Below are positions 54,540 through 63,933 of a DNA stretch of 64,000 bases, piece after piece. Every line of letters begins with the position of its first letter. Positions within the stretch are counted from its first letter, which is position 1. Source of the stretch: Paenibacillus sp. RC334 (GTDB lineage Bacteria; Bacillota; Bacilli; Paenibacillales; Paenibacillaceae); NCBI RefSeq assembly GCF_030034735.1, contig NZ_CP125370.1:1116001-1180000 (forward strand), in the 5' to 3' direction. The notes beneath the pieces are model-generated. The model searched no databases. It was not told the origin of the DNA and saw only the letters and a program-made list of their open reading frames with translations. The translations under genes and the position numbers were made by a program.

Positions 54540-56462
54540 ATGGCAGGATCAAGTAGTTACAGAGTTAATATTGTTACAGATGTAGAGGATTTGATCATGA
54601 CAAACCGGGAACTTAAAGCCACAAGTCGTTATATTGAGCAAATACAGCGACTTTCTGATCGGCTAGGGCGCGCTCGTTATCAGAGCTTGATTAAGCTTAA
54701 TACTGAACTCAAGTATATGCATAGGCATCTAGGCAACATTTACAGTTTGGCTATTCGTCTTAGTCGCCTGCGTATTATGCCGAAAGTCTTTCTAATTGAC
54801 AAGGCTACTCCAGTGCTTGAAGCGCTCATCAGAAAGCTAAAAAGTCTTAAGGATGTCTACATTGTTGCGCGTGCTAAAACGGGCATTGATCAAGAGGGTA
54901 CAAATAAGAAGAAGGCTAGGGGTGGCGGCTCTGAGGGGAACAATTTAAATATCTCTAATATTGTAGAGAAGACTGTTAGCGTTACTGCAAACATAGAGAT
55001 AAAGGATCCTAAGTTTGACTTTAACTTTAATTATGATATCAAGGTTAAACCACCGAGATTGAATATTAGAGTGGCGGCTCCAAAGTATGCGCCTAAGATC
55101 AATGTGAAAACAGGCCCCATTCGAGTTTCTCCCAGAATAAAGGTGATTTGTGATTGTTGTTGTTGTGGAAAAAAAGGCGGCCGCAAAAGAGACGCTCCTG
55201 AACAAGACGGACCTGATCGTAAATACAAAAAGAAAGACAATAAGAAGAACAAAAAAAATCCTGGAAAAAAACCAGGGTTTTCTGATTTGTGGGAAAAGGT
55301 AAAGAGTCTTTTAAACCCAAAACCAGGCTCTAAGCCTACCAATAAGCCGGGAATTCCAGGGGGACGGCCGACTCCAAATGGAAATAAGGGAACGTTTGGA
55401 AAAATCTTTGATTTCGGAAAAAAAATACTTGGTGAGAATCCGGGTAATACACTTAAGAAGCTAGGCAAGGGGGTTATGAAGGGGGGCAAGAGGTTACTTG
55501 GACCATTTAGCTTGCTTTTAGATGCTGTAGACATTGCTACTGCTTCGCCGGAAGAACGTCCGGCTGCTATTACATCAGCAGTTTTAGGAAGTAGTCTTAC
55601 CATAGCTGGTGCAGGTATTGGTACAATGATTGCTCCGGGTATAGGTACCGTAATTGGTGGTCTTATTGGTGCAATTGCTAGTGTTATAGTAGATAGTTTA
55701 GCAGGTGAATGGTTAGCTCAAAAGTTCTCTGAAATGAGTGATTGGGCCGGAGAAAAAGCTACTTCTGCAATGGACTGGGTTGGAGAAAAAGCTATTGGTG
55801 CAAAGGATTGGATTGGCGAAAAAGCTACTGTTGCAAAGGATTGGGTTGGAGAAAAAGCTTCCCAAGCAACGGATTGGATGAGTGATAAAGCATCTGATGT
55901 AGGTAATTGGTTTTCCAGTCAAACAGATAGTATGAAAAATGACTTATCCAATATATTTGGTTATTCAAAAGAACCAGAAAAATCACAACCTGCTGTATCT
56001 GAAAATAAGATCTCACAAGCTTATAATCCCGCTTCCACCACACCTGGGCAGTCGTTAGCTCTGTCAAGATTTCCTTCGGTAGATCCGGGACTGCCGCTAC
56101 CATCTTTTATCCAGGATGCCCAAAACCGTTCTAAGGTAATTCAAGGCATGGGACCAGGTGGTTCACAAGCTCCTACAGCGAATGGAGGAAAACCTGCTCC
56201 GCAGCTCGTGCGAATAACGGATGAGCAAATGAGCAGTTTTTCAGGCTTTCTCAAGGATTTCAAGACAGAAATGAACAATCAGATTAGTGTGACGTTACCC
56301 CCAGGGGCAGTACAGGTAACAGTTCAGGAAGATTCAATTGATTTTGACACGATGGCACTTCAAGTGGGACACCGGATTGTAAATGAGGTGCGACAGGCAA
56401 TTATTAATAGAGGTGGAGGAGACAATAGCTCCCTTAAAAAGGGTAAAGTTGTACAAGCCTAA
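54540..56462 (+). CDS. Short tape measure protein
   Basis: 640 residues from the ATG at 54540, spaced from AGGAGGTGA; the frame is open 22 codons further up. Helical N-terminus, a Lys-rich segment with a Cys cluster (VICDCCCCGKKGG, about 205), Gly/Pro/Lys-rich linkers, a Gly/Ala/Ile-rich hydrophobic stretch (about 360-405), then five 11-residue repeats of the form D-W-x-G-E-K-A at 55740-55910. The position between chaperone and LysM protein is that of XkdO. B. subtilis XkdO is twice as long, so the tail is expected to be short. Confidence 0.85.
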   Translation: MAGSSSYRVNIVTDVEDLIMTNRELKATSRYIEQIQRLSDRLGRARYQSLIKLNTELKYMHRHLGNIYSLAIRLSRLRIMPKVFLIDKATPVLEALIRKLKSLKDVYIVARAKTGIDQEGTNKKKARGGGSEGNNLNISNIVEKTVSVTANIEIKDPKFDFNFNYDIKVKPPRLNIRVAAPKYAPKINVKTGPIRVSPRIKVICDCCCCGKKGGRKRDAPEQDGPDRKYKKKDNKKNKKNPGKKPGFSDLWEKVKSLLNPKPGSKPTNKPGIPGGRPTPNGNKGTFGKIFDFGKKILGENPGNTLKKLGKGVMKGGKRLLGPFSLLLDAVDIATASPEERPAAITSAVLGSSLTIAGAGIGTMIAPGIGTVIGGLIGAIASVIVDSLAGEWLAQKFSEMSDWAGEKATSAMDWVGEKAIGAKDWIGEKATVAKDWVGEKASQATDWMSDKASDVGNWFSSQTDSMKNDLSNIFGYSKEPEKSQPAVSENKISQAYNPASTTPGQSLALSRFPSVDPGLPLPSFIQDAQNRSKVIQGMGPGGSQAPTANGGKPAPQLVRITDEQMSSFSGFLKDFKTEMNNQISVTLPPGAVQVTVQEDSIDFDTMALQVGHRIVNEVRQAIINRGGGDNSSLKKGKVVQA

Positions 56463-56496
56463 CGTAAATCTATCATAGTAGAAAGGAGGGGGGGCC

Positions 56497-57141
56497 ATGA
56501 GTATAGACTTTTTTTTGATTAATGGTAGAAGTGTATTTCAATTCCCGGTTAATCCTGAAGAGGTGAATATTTCACGACAAAAGGGATATGAAACAGTTAC
56601 GATGCTTACACACGGAGAGTTTGATTTTCCGCAAGGAGAAAAGGTGAAAGAAATCACCTTTTCTTCTTTTTTTCCCAAGGTATATGATGCATCTTATTGC
56701 CGTTATAAAAATATTCCGGATCCTAATGAAGCGATGAACAGGTTAAATGCAATGTTAAAAGCAGAGAACCCATATCAATTTATTATTACCAATACGCTAA
56801 TTAGTGTTCCGGTTTTTATCATTGCCCATAATACGACCTTTCGTGGAGGAGAGGCAGGGGATATCTATTTTGAAATTACTTTGCGTACATGGCGTGAACC
56901 CAAAATAGCTCTACGAACTGGAAGCTCTCCCCAAAAAGTGAACTCAAAAACCCTTCCACGCACGGATCTTAAAGCTAAATCTAAAACGTATACTGTCAAG
57001 ACAGGGGATTCACTTTCCAAAATTGCAAAGCTGGAGTTGGGGGATAGTTCCAAATGGAAAAGTATATATCAAATGAATACAAAGGTCATAGGCAAGAACC
57101 CGAATATGATTAAAGTGGGTCAAAAGCTGGTGATGCCATGA
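56497..57141 (+). CDS. LysM baseplate/tail protein (XkdP-like)
   Basis: 214 residues, near XkdP's 219. The first part (INGRSVFQFPVNPEEVNISR) is the baseplate wedge-like domain; a LysM domain ends it (YTVKTGDSLSKIAKLELGDS). A strong AAAGGAGG site is present. The stop overlaps the next ATG (ATGA). It likely connects tail tube and baseplate and binds peptidoglycan. Confidence 0.88.
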   Translation: MSIDFFLINGRSVFQFPVNPEEVNISRQKGYETVTMLTHGEFDFPQGEKVKEITFSSFFPKVYDASYCRYKNIPDPNEAMNRLNAMLKAENPYQFIITNTLISVPVFIIAHNTTFRGGEAGDIYFEITLRTWREPKIALRTGSSPQKVNSKTLPRTDLKAKSKTYTVKTGDSLSKIAKLELGDSSKWKSIYQMNTKVIGKNPNMIKVGQKLVMP

Positions 57142-58118
57142 GCTACCAAGTAATACTTCAAGATAAATATGATCTTACCCCTCTGGTGGAGAAAATAACT
57201 TTAAAAGATGCTCTTAACCAAATTGCATATCAGGCCAGCATCCGAGTAGCTGCTTCAAATGGTATGCCCGCGATTACTCCGGGAATGCCTATTCGTGTCA
57301 GTGGAATTCCATTTGGGAAAAATGTGAAGGTGCCACTTCTCCATCCTGCTGTTGTGTGGGAAGTAGAGAGTTCTAACAGCGGAACAAAACGTTACTCTCT
57401 GGTTGTATACGATAGGACGATTTATTTGGATAAATCCGAGGACGAATATTTATTTCCCAAAGGACAAACGGCCACACAACGGTTGCGCAAATACGCGAAG
57501 GATTGGAAGTTTCAAATCGCCTCAATACCCGATACGAAAGTGCAGTTAGGAAAAGGTATCTATCGTGCCCAGACTCTATATTCCATGATGCTGGCTGATT
57601 TGAAAGAGACAGCAAAGTTGGGCGGAGATTTGTACCAGTTACGCATGACAAGTGCTGGATTAGAGTTATTTAAAATCGGCAGCAATCCTTCCCCCTATGT
57701 GTTAGACCGATTTATTGATCTTACTCAGTTGCGGACACTTGAGGGAGCCGTAACTAAAGTTAAAGTGATGACAGCTAATGAGAATGTAGGAAGCGGACAA
57801 GAGGTGCCGTCTAAGGTGCTGGCTGTAGCAGAAGGGGATACTAAAGCGCTGGGTACTTTGCAAAAGCTGGTTGAGGATGATCAAGTGAAAGCAGCTGGTG
57901 GAGCCAGTAAGCTTGCTAAAAGTCATATAACTGGGATCCAGGAAACTTTTACAGTTAATTTACCAGATATTAATACCCTACGTGCTGGTGAAGCTGTAAT
58001 GTTACAAGGGTTGAAGCTGATTGTTACATCAGTCAGTCGGGATTTGGGGAATCCGGGAAATATGACTTTAGAGCTCGCTTCCTTCGATATGGTAAAAAGG
58101 AGGTATTTTCTTGAGTAA
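57138..58118 (+). CDS. Baseplate hub protein (XkdQ-like)
   Basis: 326 residues. XkdQ-like: VILQDKYDLTPLVEKITLKD at the start, RYSLVVYDRTIYLDKSEDEY in the middle and NTLRAGEAVMLQGLKLIVTS near the end. Hub proteins bridge tube and spike. It is coupled to the preceding and following genes by overlaps. Confidence 0.88.
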   Translation: MSYQVILQDKYDLTPLVEKITLKDALNQIAYQASIRVAASNGMPAITPGMPIRVSGIPFGKNVKVPLLHPAVVWEVESSNSGTKRYSLVVYDRTIYLDKSEDEYLFPKGQTATQRLRKYAKDWKFQIASIPDTKVQLGKGIYRAQTLYSMMLADLKETAKLGGDLYQLRMTSAGLELFKIGSNPSPYVLDRFIDLTQLRTLEGAVTKVKVMTANENVGSGQEVPSKVLAVAEGDTKALGTLQKLVEDDQVKAAGGASKLAKSHITGIQETFTVNLPDINTLRAGEAVMLQGLKLIVTSVSRDLGNPGNMTLELASFDMVKRRYFLE

Positions 58119-58518
58119 AGACCCCTATGGTGCATTTGTAAGTGTAATGCAGTCGTCTATGGCGGGACACACTCGGCAAGCGCTGAGTGGAGTAGGTGCG
58201 GTACTGGGCACGATTACTTCCACGGGACTCAAGCTGGACGATTTTAAACATGAGCTTCAGGACTATTTGGTCGCCGAGCTGCCGGGATTGCTGTCTGTAC
58301 CGCGTCATATGTACAAAGGAACCTCAACCGCAGTAGAGTCGGAGAATTGGGAGGGCAAGGAGCTGAAAACCTCCTTTTATATCGGGGAGGACGAGCTGAA
58401 GGATGTGAATCTGAGCCTGAACGAAGGACTTAAACCCGGAGATCGCGTACTTGCGGTTCGGGTGAATAGCGGCAACGATGTGGTTGTGGTGTGCAAGGTG
58501 GTGAGTGGACGTGGCTAA
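58111..58518 (+). CDS. DUF2577 tail protein (XkdR-like)
   Basis: 135 residues from a TTG overlapping the hub stop. The DUF2577 pattern is DPYGAFVSVMQSSMAGHTRQ and VAELPGLLSVPRHMYKGTST. Base composition returns to GC-rich from here. Baseplate component. Confidence 0.85.
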   Translation: MSKDPYGAFVSVMQSSMAGHTRQALSGVGAVLGTITSTGLKLDDFKHELQDYLVAELPGLLSVPRHMYKGTSTAVESENWEGKELKTSFYIGEDELKDVNLSLNEGLKPGDRVLAVRVNSGNDVVVVCKVVSGRG

Positions 58519-58969
58519 TTTATTTCCCGAAACGGATGATATGCTCTGGACGGATATTACGGACCCGGATGTGCTGGAGGATAATCGGGCAGTATTTGGG
58601 CGAAGCTGGCGGTTTGATTTTGAAGCCGGAGAATTTGTCATGAGTCCCAGTCGTAAAATCGTGACTACAGGTGAAAAAGAAGCTTGGGTACAGTGGTGTG
58701 AAAAAGCAATTCGTACCCCCCGCTACCGTCATGTCATCTATTCTCCCGACTATGGTAGCGAGTTGGAGGAATTAATTGGCAGCAGCTATGGGCACGGTGT
58801 GCAGGAAAGTGAAATCAAGCGCATGGTCACCGAAGCGTTGCTGGCAGATGCTCGCACGGCTAGTGTGGATCAGTTCACGTTTAGCTGGGAAGGTGAGGTA
58901 TGCCATTTTAGCTGCCAGATTACGAATGTGCGGGATGAAACGGAAATTGTAGAAAGTGTGGTGATCTAA
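58511..58969 (+). CDS. DUF2634 baseplate wedge protein (XkdS-like)
   Basis: 152 residues from a GTG at 58511 (GTG at 58505 is the alternative), overlapping the previous stop. Pattern RSWRFDFEAGEFVMSPSRKI and TPRYRHVIYSPDYGSELEEL is that of gp25-like/XkdS wedge proteins. Confidence 0.88.
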   Translation: MANLFPETDDMLWTDITDPDVLEDNRAVFGRSWRFDFEAGEFVMSPSRKIVTTGEKEAWVQWCEKAIRTPRYRHVIYSPDYGSELEELIGSSYGHGVQESEIKRMVTEALLADARTASVDQFTFSWEGEVCHFSCQITNVRDETEIVESVVI

Positions 58970-60120
58970 TGGCAGACTTGCCGGAATATTTGGTAGACCA
59001 GACGGAAGAGGAAATTTTGAGTCGTATGCTGGAAAAAGTGCCTTCGGACATTGATAAGTCCGAGGGTTCTTTTATTTGGGATGCGCAGGCACCGGTAGCG
59101 TTTATGCTCTCCGAAGCGGCGATTTGGGCGCAGGAGCTGCTAAGACGTGGCTTTGCCAGCACAGCAGCTAGCGATAACCCGGATTTTCGCTCGCCGGAGC
59201 TGGATCTGCGAACAGCAGAGCATGGAGTGACACGGCGGGAAGCGGTTGCTGCCTCAGGCATGGTCACATTCACGGGCACAGCGGGAACGACCGTTCCGGC
59301 GGGAACGTTGGTTGCGACCCCGGCAGATGATGTATCCGGGGAAGCCTCCATTGAGTATGCGACCACGGCATCAGTCACGCTGGATGAGCAGGGTAAAGGA
59401 GAAGCGGCGATTCGGGCAGTCAATCCCGGTCGCAGCGGTAACGTACCCGCGGGCGTCATTCAGGTGATGGCTAGCCCGGTCAATGGTGTTTCCTCCGTTA
59501 TCAATACGGAGGAAACGAAAAGTGGCACGGACATTGAGAGCGACCAGCTGTTGCTGGAGCGTTTTTATGCCAAGGTGCGGAACCAGGGGACAAGCGGCAA
59601 CAAGGCGCAGTATATGCAGTGGGCGAATGAAATCGCTGGAGTAGGCGGCGTGGAGGTTGTTCCGCTGTGGAAAGGGCCGGGTACGGTGGCTTTATATGTG
59701 CTGGACACAGATAAACGCGCTGCCAGTCCGGTTATCGTCGCTGCGGTACAGAAGTACATTGATCCGACTCAGGATGGGCAAGGCGAAGGGTTGGCACCAG
59801 CGGGTCCCGTAGTGACGATCATGCCAGCGACAGAGGTGGAAATTAACATTTCGGTCAAGGTACAGCGTACCAAGGAGAAGCCATCCACCCTGGAAGAGAT
59901 CAAAAAGCTGATCGAAAGTGGTGTGAGGACGTATTTGAAGCAGCTTGCTTTTTACAAGGAAGACCCGTTGGTTCGGTATACCCGGATTTCTGCTGTTTTG
60001 CTGGACATTCCGATCATTATTGATTTCTCTGAGCTAAAAATCAACGGACTGACCAATCAAAATATTGAGATTGGATCAGGCCAGGTGGCGGTGCTGGGGA
60101 CGGTGAGCGTCAGTGAGTAA
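58969..60120 (+). CDS. Baseplate J-like protein (XkdT-like)
   Basis: 383 residues, XkdT's expected size. Opens DLPEYLVDQTEEEILSRMLE, with SGMVTFTGTAGTTVPAGTLV and AVNPGRSGNVPAGVIQVMAS typical of baseplate J/gp6. It ends two codons after the GTG of the next gene. Confidence 0.92.
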   Translation: MADLPEYLVDQTEEEILSRMLEKVPSDIDKSEGSFIWDAQAPVAFMLSEAAIWAQELLRRGFASTAASDNPDFRSPELDLRTAEHGVTRREAVAASGMVTFTGTAGTTVPAGTLVATPADDVSGEASIEYATTASVTLDEQGKGEAAIRAVNPGRSGNVPAGVIQVMASPVNGVSSVINTEETKSGTDIESDQLLLERFYAKVRNQGTSGNKAQYMQWANEIAGVGGVEVVPLWKGPGTVALYVLDTDKRAASPVIVAAVQKYIDPTQDGQGEGLAPAGPVVTIMPATEVEINISVKVQRTKEKPSTLEEIKKLIESGVRTYLKQLAFYKEDPLVRYTRISAVLLDIPIIIDFSELKINGLTNQNIEIGSGQVAVLGTVSVSE

Positions 60121-60730
60121 TGATGGAATGAACATGAACGATCAAACGAATCGTCTAGCTATGGGTGAAGAGGGGCAAATGAGCAGCTTGCGGGGACGCG
60201 AGCTGTTTTCCTATTTACCCGCCTACTATGAAATTTCCCGTGTGATGCGCTCCGATATGGATGCGAAGGGCAGTGAACTGGATTCCTTGTATCTGGCGAT
60301 GGATGCGACGGTGGCTCAGTTTTTCGTCCGTACCGCTACATGGGGATTGGAACGCTGGGAAATGGAGCTGGGTATCGAAACCGACCTTGGCAAGCCGCTG
60401 GACCAGCGTCGTGCAGTAGTAGAGTCGAAGCTACGGGGAGCAGGGACTTTTTCCGGCCGACTTGTCAAAAATGTAGCTGAAGCATATGACGGCGGTACAG
60501 TAGATGTTACCTTTCATCCCGCTGAATGGGGATTCACGGTCAAATTTATAGATACCATCGGGATTCCGCCCAATGTGGAGGATCTTAAAGCAGCCATCGA
60601 GGAGATCAAGCCGGCTCATTTGGCGGTTGAATATAAACTACGCTACCTGACCATTGCTGAAGTCGAATCTATGACCATCTATGAAAATGAACATACAACA
60701 CAGGATAGATATTTAGGAGGTGGCGCATAA
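60113..60730 (+). CDS. DUF2313 tail protein (XkdU/YmfQ-like)
   Basis: 205 residues from a GTG overlapping the baseplate-J stop. Pattern LFSYLPAYYEISRVMRSDMD, WGLERWEMELGIETDLGKPL and VDVTFHPAEWGFTVKFIDTI is the gpI/YmfQ family. It caps the baseplate and connects fibres. Confidence 0.88.
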   Translation: MSNDGMNMNDQTNRLAMGEEGQMSSLRGRELFSYLPAYYEISRVMRSDMDAKGSELDSLYLAMDATVAQFFVRTATWGLERWEMELGIETDLGKPLDQRRAVVESKLRGAGTFSGRLVKNVAEAYDGGTVDVTFHPAEWGFTVKFIDTIGIPPNVEDLKAAIEEIKPAHLAVEYKLRYLTIAEVESMTIYENEHTTQDRYLGGGA

Positions 60731-60731
60731 C

Positions 60732-63248
60732 ATGGCAAGTGAAAAAACACCAAATCTGGGCTTAAATCAAATTGACCGTACATCGCCTAAAACAACGTAT
60801 TTTGATCTGGAGAAGTATTTGGATCAAAACTGGCGTGCTGTAGATAATTTTGCAGGTGATGTGAATGATGGTGTGGATGCGATCAAGAAGCGGTTGGATA
60901 CGACGGAGCGTAAGGCGGTAACCCTGGAGCCTGGGGTGCAGATTGTTCATGCGGAAAAGGCTTCGCCGTTCTCGCTCACGGGGCTGAGCGGGCGTACGTT
61001 GGTGAATTTGTTGGGTAGATGGGGGAATTTAAGTAGTTTAACTGGGATTATGCCATATCAGACCGATTTAGCGCTGGATACTACGAATAAGGAAACGATG
61101 CCTAATTCGTTAAAAGTAACAATCAAATCGGGATATACAGTCGGAGTTGGGTTTTATAGCGATTTTAAATTTTTGGCCGGAAAGTATTATGTTGCAATCG
61201 CAAAGGTGAAGGTTGGAAACTCTACAAATGCGGGAATATCAGCCCCGAACGTTCAGGAAGGAACGACAGTAACAGATAAGACTAAATTTACTACATCTTG
61301 GTTCAGGGCGGCTCCTACCAGCAATGTGACTTCAAATATTGATTTGAGAATACAGGGGACTCAAGGACAGTATTCTTATTTTGAGGCTGTGCGCATCTAT
61401 GAGATTTCTGCTACTGACTATAGTGCATTAGCAGCAATGACAACTGACCAAATTGACGCTAAGTATCCATATGTGGATAGCGTAATGCCTGTACGTAATC
61501 CGTATGCGATACGTTATGGGGAGAACCTATTGCCTTCCCTGTTTGAGTGGTCAGCCAAACAGGGAACACCTACCATAGCGGATGTAAAGAGCGTTTCCGT
61601 CACGGTGGATAACAAAATAGTACACACCGTATCACCGTTAGTGCCTGGGCAAAAGTACACTGTCTCAGTTCAATCCGGCGGAGCGACTGGTAGAATTACG
61701 GTCACGGATGAACCGGAGACATCAGTAATAGCCGAAGCGGCTGGTTCTGGGCTATTGAGCGTCACGTTTACGGCGGGCCGGGCGGTGAATGTCAGATTAC
61801 TTGGTACGTCAACGACAGCGGTGACTATTTCTAACCCTATGCTCAATATCGGCAGCACAGCCAAACCATTCAAGCCTCGTGAAGACTCCATGCTTGCGCT
61901 GCAAACAGACCTGTACGCCGATCCAGTTACAGGTGCAAATGCAGATATGGTATTTGAGCGTGACGGGCAATACTTTAAGGTGAAAAGGTTCGAAAGCATC
62001 CTACTAGATGGCGGTAGAATCACCAAAGTGAATAACGTAGTGTCGGGAACGGGTTTCAAAGTCCTCTATCCTGTAGTGCCCGATGTAAATTATGCATTTG
62101 TTGGCAATGGCACGGCAGTAAAATTTGATGGCAAAATATTGTTGTGGGGCGGGCAAGACACTTCAACCGACAGATGGGCTATAGACGCGACCGCATCCAA
62201 TTTTGCTGTTTCTGTCTCTGTGGCAGACAGCGGATGGGCTGACAGCTACGCACCGACGTTAGACGACATCAAAGCCTACTTTTACGGGTACAAAGCATAC
62301 GATGCTAACACCATCACGCCAGCACAGGCACAAGCGGCAACAACGGCAACATGGACAGGTACGGGTACTAAGTATTGGGTACAACGTGTAGGCGCAGCTA
62401 ATTTCACGCAAACCGTTCCGCAAACGTCATATGCGGGGTACACGCCGTATCAACTTGTATACCAGCTTGCAACGCCTACCGTGGAGCCTATCGTTTCAGA
62501 GGGTCAGCTATCCTTTGTGGAGGGAGACAATCAGGTTGAAGTAGGTACGGGTATTGTGTTGCGTGAGCGTGCTAAGCCTGCCAAGTATGATAACTACGAC
62601 ATCAATACTGGGAAATCACAAGGCAATGCCCTTGCTCAGCGTGTAGCTTCTTATATCGGCCTGTACGAGAACGGTAATCGCAAGTTACGCGGGTGGGGCG
62701 TGTTTAATGGTATAGATAACGGTCAAGCCATAGCGATATATCCTGACAGCTATGTTTCGGATGCTTCTTACAGTGTCACATATCTGATGCTGGATAAATC
62801 TCCTTTAGCATCCTTTGTCGGCAGTTATGCCGCAAACGAAAAGACGCTACTCCTCGACTTGGTAGATAGCGTACAGCAGAATACGGCGCGTGTGTCGGTG
62901 CTGGAGAATAAGAAAGTTGACAAAGACAATACCACATGGATTAAACCTACGCTGCTTAATGGGTGGTCTTCTGGACAAGTAGGTTACCTTAAAATGAGCG
63001 ATGGACTTGTCCTTTTTAGGGATAGCATAACGGGAGGCGCGGTGGCACCAGGGACATTATTGTTTACCTTGCCCAAAGGATATAGACCTGGGAAACTGAC
63101 AGAAATAAGGGTGCGGTCTAGCAACGGTGGAGGGGTTGAATCTAATAATTCCACGATCATGGTAGATGCCTTGGGACAGGTAAAAACGCAGAACACAACC
63201 TATATGACAATTTGGCTCGACGGTGTTTCATTTTTGGCTGAACAATAA
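60732..63248 (+). CDS. Tail fibre / receptor-binding protein
   Basis: 838 residues from the ATG at 60732, eight bases after AGGAGGTGG; a GTG at 60720 is too close to the site. The N-terminus (TPNLGLNQIDRTSPKTTYFD) is a typical tail-attachment part with coiled coil, then long beta-rich regions, some carbohydrate-module-like (KSGYTVGVGFYSDFKFLAGK), and a C-terminal knob-like segment. It most likely sets target range. The gene shows mixed base composition, suggesting exchange of parts. Confidence 0.82.
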   Translation: MASEKTPNLGLNQIDRTSPKTTYFDLEKYLDQNWRAVDNFAGDVNDGVDAIKKRLDTTERKAVTLEPGVQIVHAEKASPFSLTGLSGRTLVNLLGRWGNLSSLTGIMPYQTDLALDTTNKETMPNSLKVTIKSGYTVGVGFYSDFKFLAGKYYVAIAKVKVGNSTNAGISAPNVQEGTTVTDKTKFTTSWFRAAPTSNVTSNIDLRIQGTQGQYSYFEAVRIYEISATDYSALAAMTTDQIDAKYPYVDSVMPVRNPYAIRYGENLLPSLFEWSAKQGTPTIADVKSVSVTVDNKIVHTVSPLVPGQKYTVSVQSGGATGRITVTDEPETSVIAEAAGSGLLSVTFTAGRAVNVRLLGTSTTAVTISNPMLNIGSTAKPFKPREDSMLALQTDLYADPVTGANADMVFERDGQYFKVKRFESILLDGGRITKVNNVVSGTGFKVLYPVVPDVNYAFVGNGTAVKFDGKILLWGGQDTSTDRWAIDATASNFAVSVSVADSGWADSYAPTLDDIKAYFYGYKAYDANTITPAQAQAATTATWTGTGTKYWVQRVGAANFTQTVPQTSYAGYTPYQLVYQLATPTVEPIVSEGQLSFVEGDNQVEVGTGIVLRERAKPAKYDNYDINTGKSQGNALAQRVASYIGLYENGNRKLRGWGVFNGIDNGQAIAIYPDSYVSDASYSVTYLMLDKSPLASFVGSYAANEKTLLLDLVDSVQQNTARVSVLENKKVDKDNTTWIKPTLLNGWSSGQVGYLKMSDGLVLFRDSITGGAVAPGTLLFTLPKGYRPGKLTEIRVRSSNGGGVESNNSTIMVDALGQVKTQNTTYMTIWLDGVSFLAEQ

Positions 63249-63261
63249 AGGAGGGCACACC

Positions 63262-63873
63262 ATGAAAGTAGTACCTAAAGTAAATACAGACGGTCTCTAT
63301 CTGGAGGACGAGTTGGTGGACGATGCCTTTTCTGGCGTCGTCCCTTTTTATGCTCCATCTTCGCTCCCAATATCTGATACGGACCAGCAGTTAGGCACCT
63401 ATCAGCTTATTGCAGATAGTTCGAGTGCCACAGACGAAGCGAACTCAAAAACTATCCCTACTGGCTATACCGTTGGTATTCCAGTGCCACCGGGCTTATA
63501 CCATCCCCGTTTTGACATCCAAGGCTGGCTGACCTATGAAGCAGAATATGACGAAAAGCTGCTAGAGCCTCAAAACGCGCACGAGCAGTTGAACAAGGAA
63601 TCTCATGCTTCATTTCAGAAGCTGCATGATGAATGGCAAAGCAAGCCAGAAAACGAACGTGGGGAAGAACCCGTATATTCTGTACCAAATTTTACAACTC
63701 CAGAACGAAAAGACCCAACGACATTCTGGGGTGAAGGATTAAGTGACGAAGCGATCAAGGAGCTGACACAAAAAACGGAGCAACAGCCAAGCGAGGCAGA
63801 CCAATTGAAGCAGCGTATTGCAGATCTGGAAGTAACGCTGATCCAACTCATGCTTGGTAACACAGGAAAATAA
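63262..63873 (+). CDS. XkdW-like tail fibre accessory protein
   Basis: 203 residues from the ATG at 63262, after AAAGGAGGG. Opens MKVVPKVNTDGLYLEDELVD, continues with a short beta part (GYTVGIPVPPGLYHPRFDIQ), and ends in a coiled coil (ADQLKQRIADLEVTLIQLML). It resembles proteins encoded after tail fibres in PBSX-like elements (XkdW). Function unknown, perhaps fibre assembly. Confidence 0.7.
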   Translation: MKVVPKVNTDGLYLEDELVDDAFSGVVPFYAPSSLPISDTDQQLGTYQLIADSSSATDEANSKTIPTGYTVGIPVPPGLYHPRFDIQGWLTYEAEYDEKLLEPQNAHEQLNKESHASFQKLHDEWQSKPENERGEEPVYSVPNFTTPERKDPTTFWGEGLSDEAIKELTQKTEQQPSEADQLKQRIADLEVTLIQLMLGNTGK

Positions 63874-63933
63874 CGTGTACTGACTATTATATACAGTAGC
63901 AAAAATCTATATAAAAGAGGTGAAATCATAACC

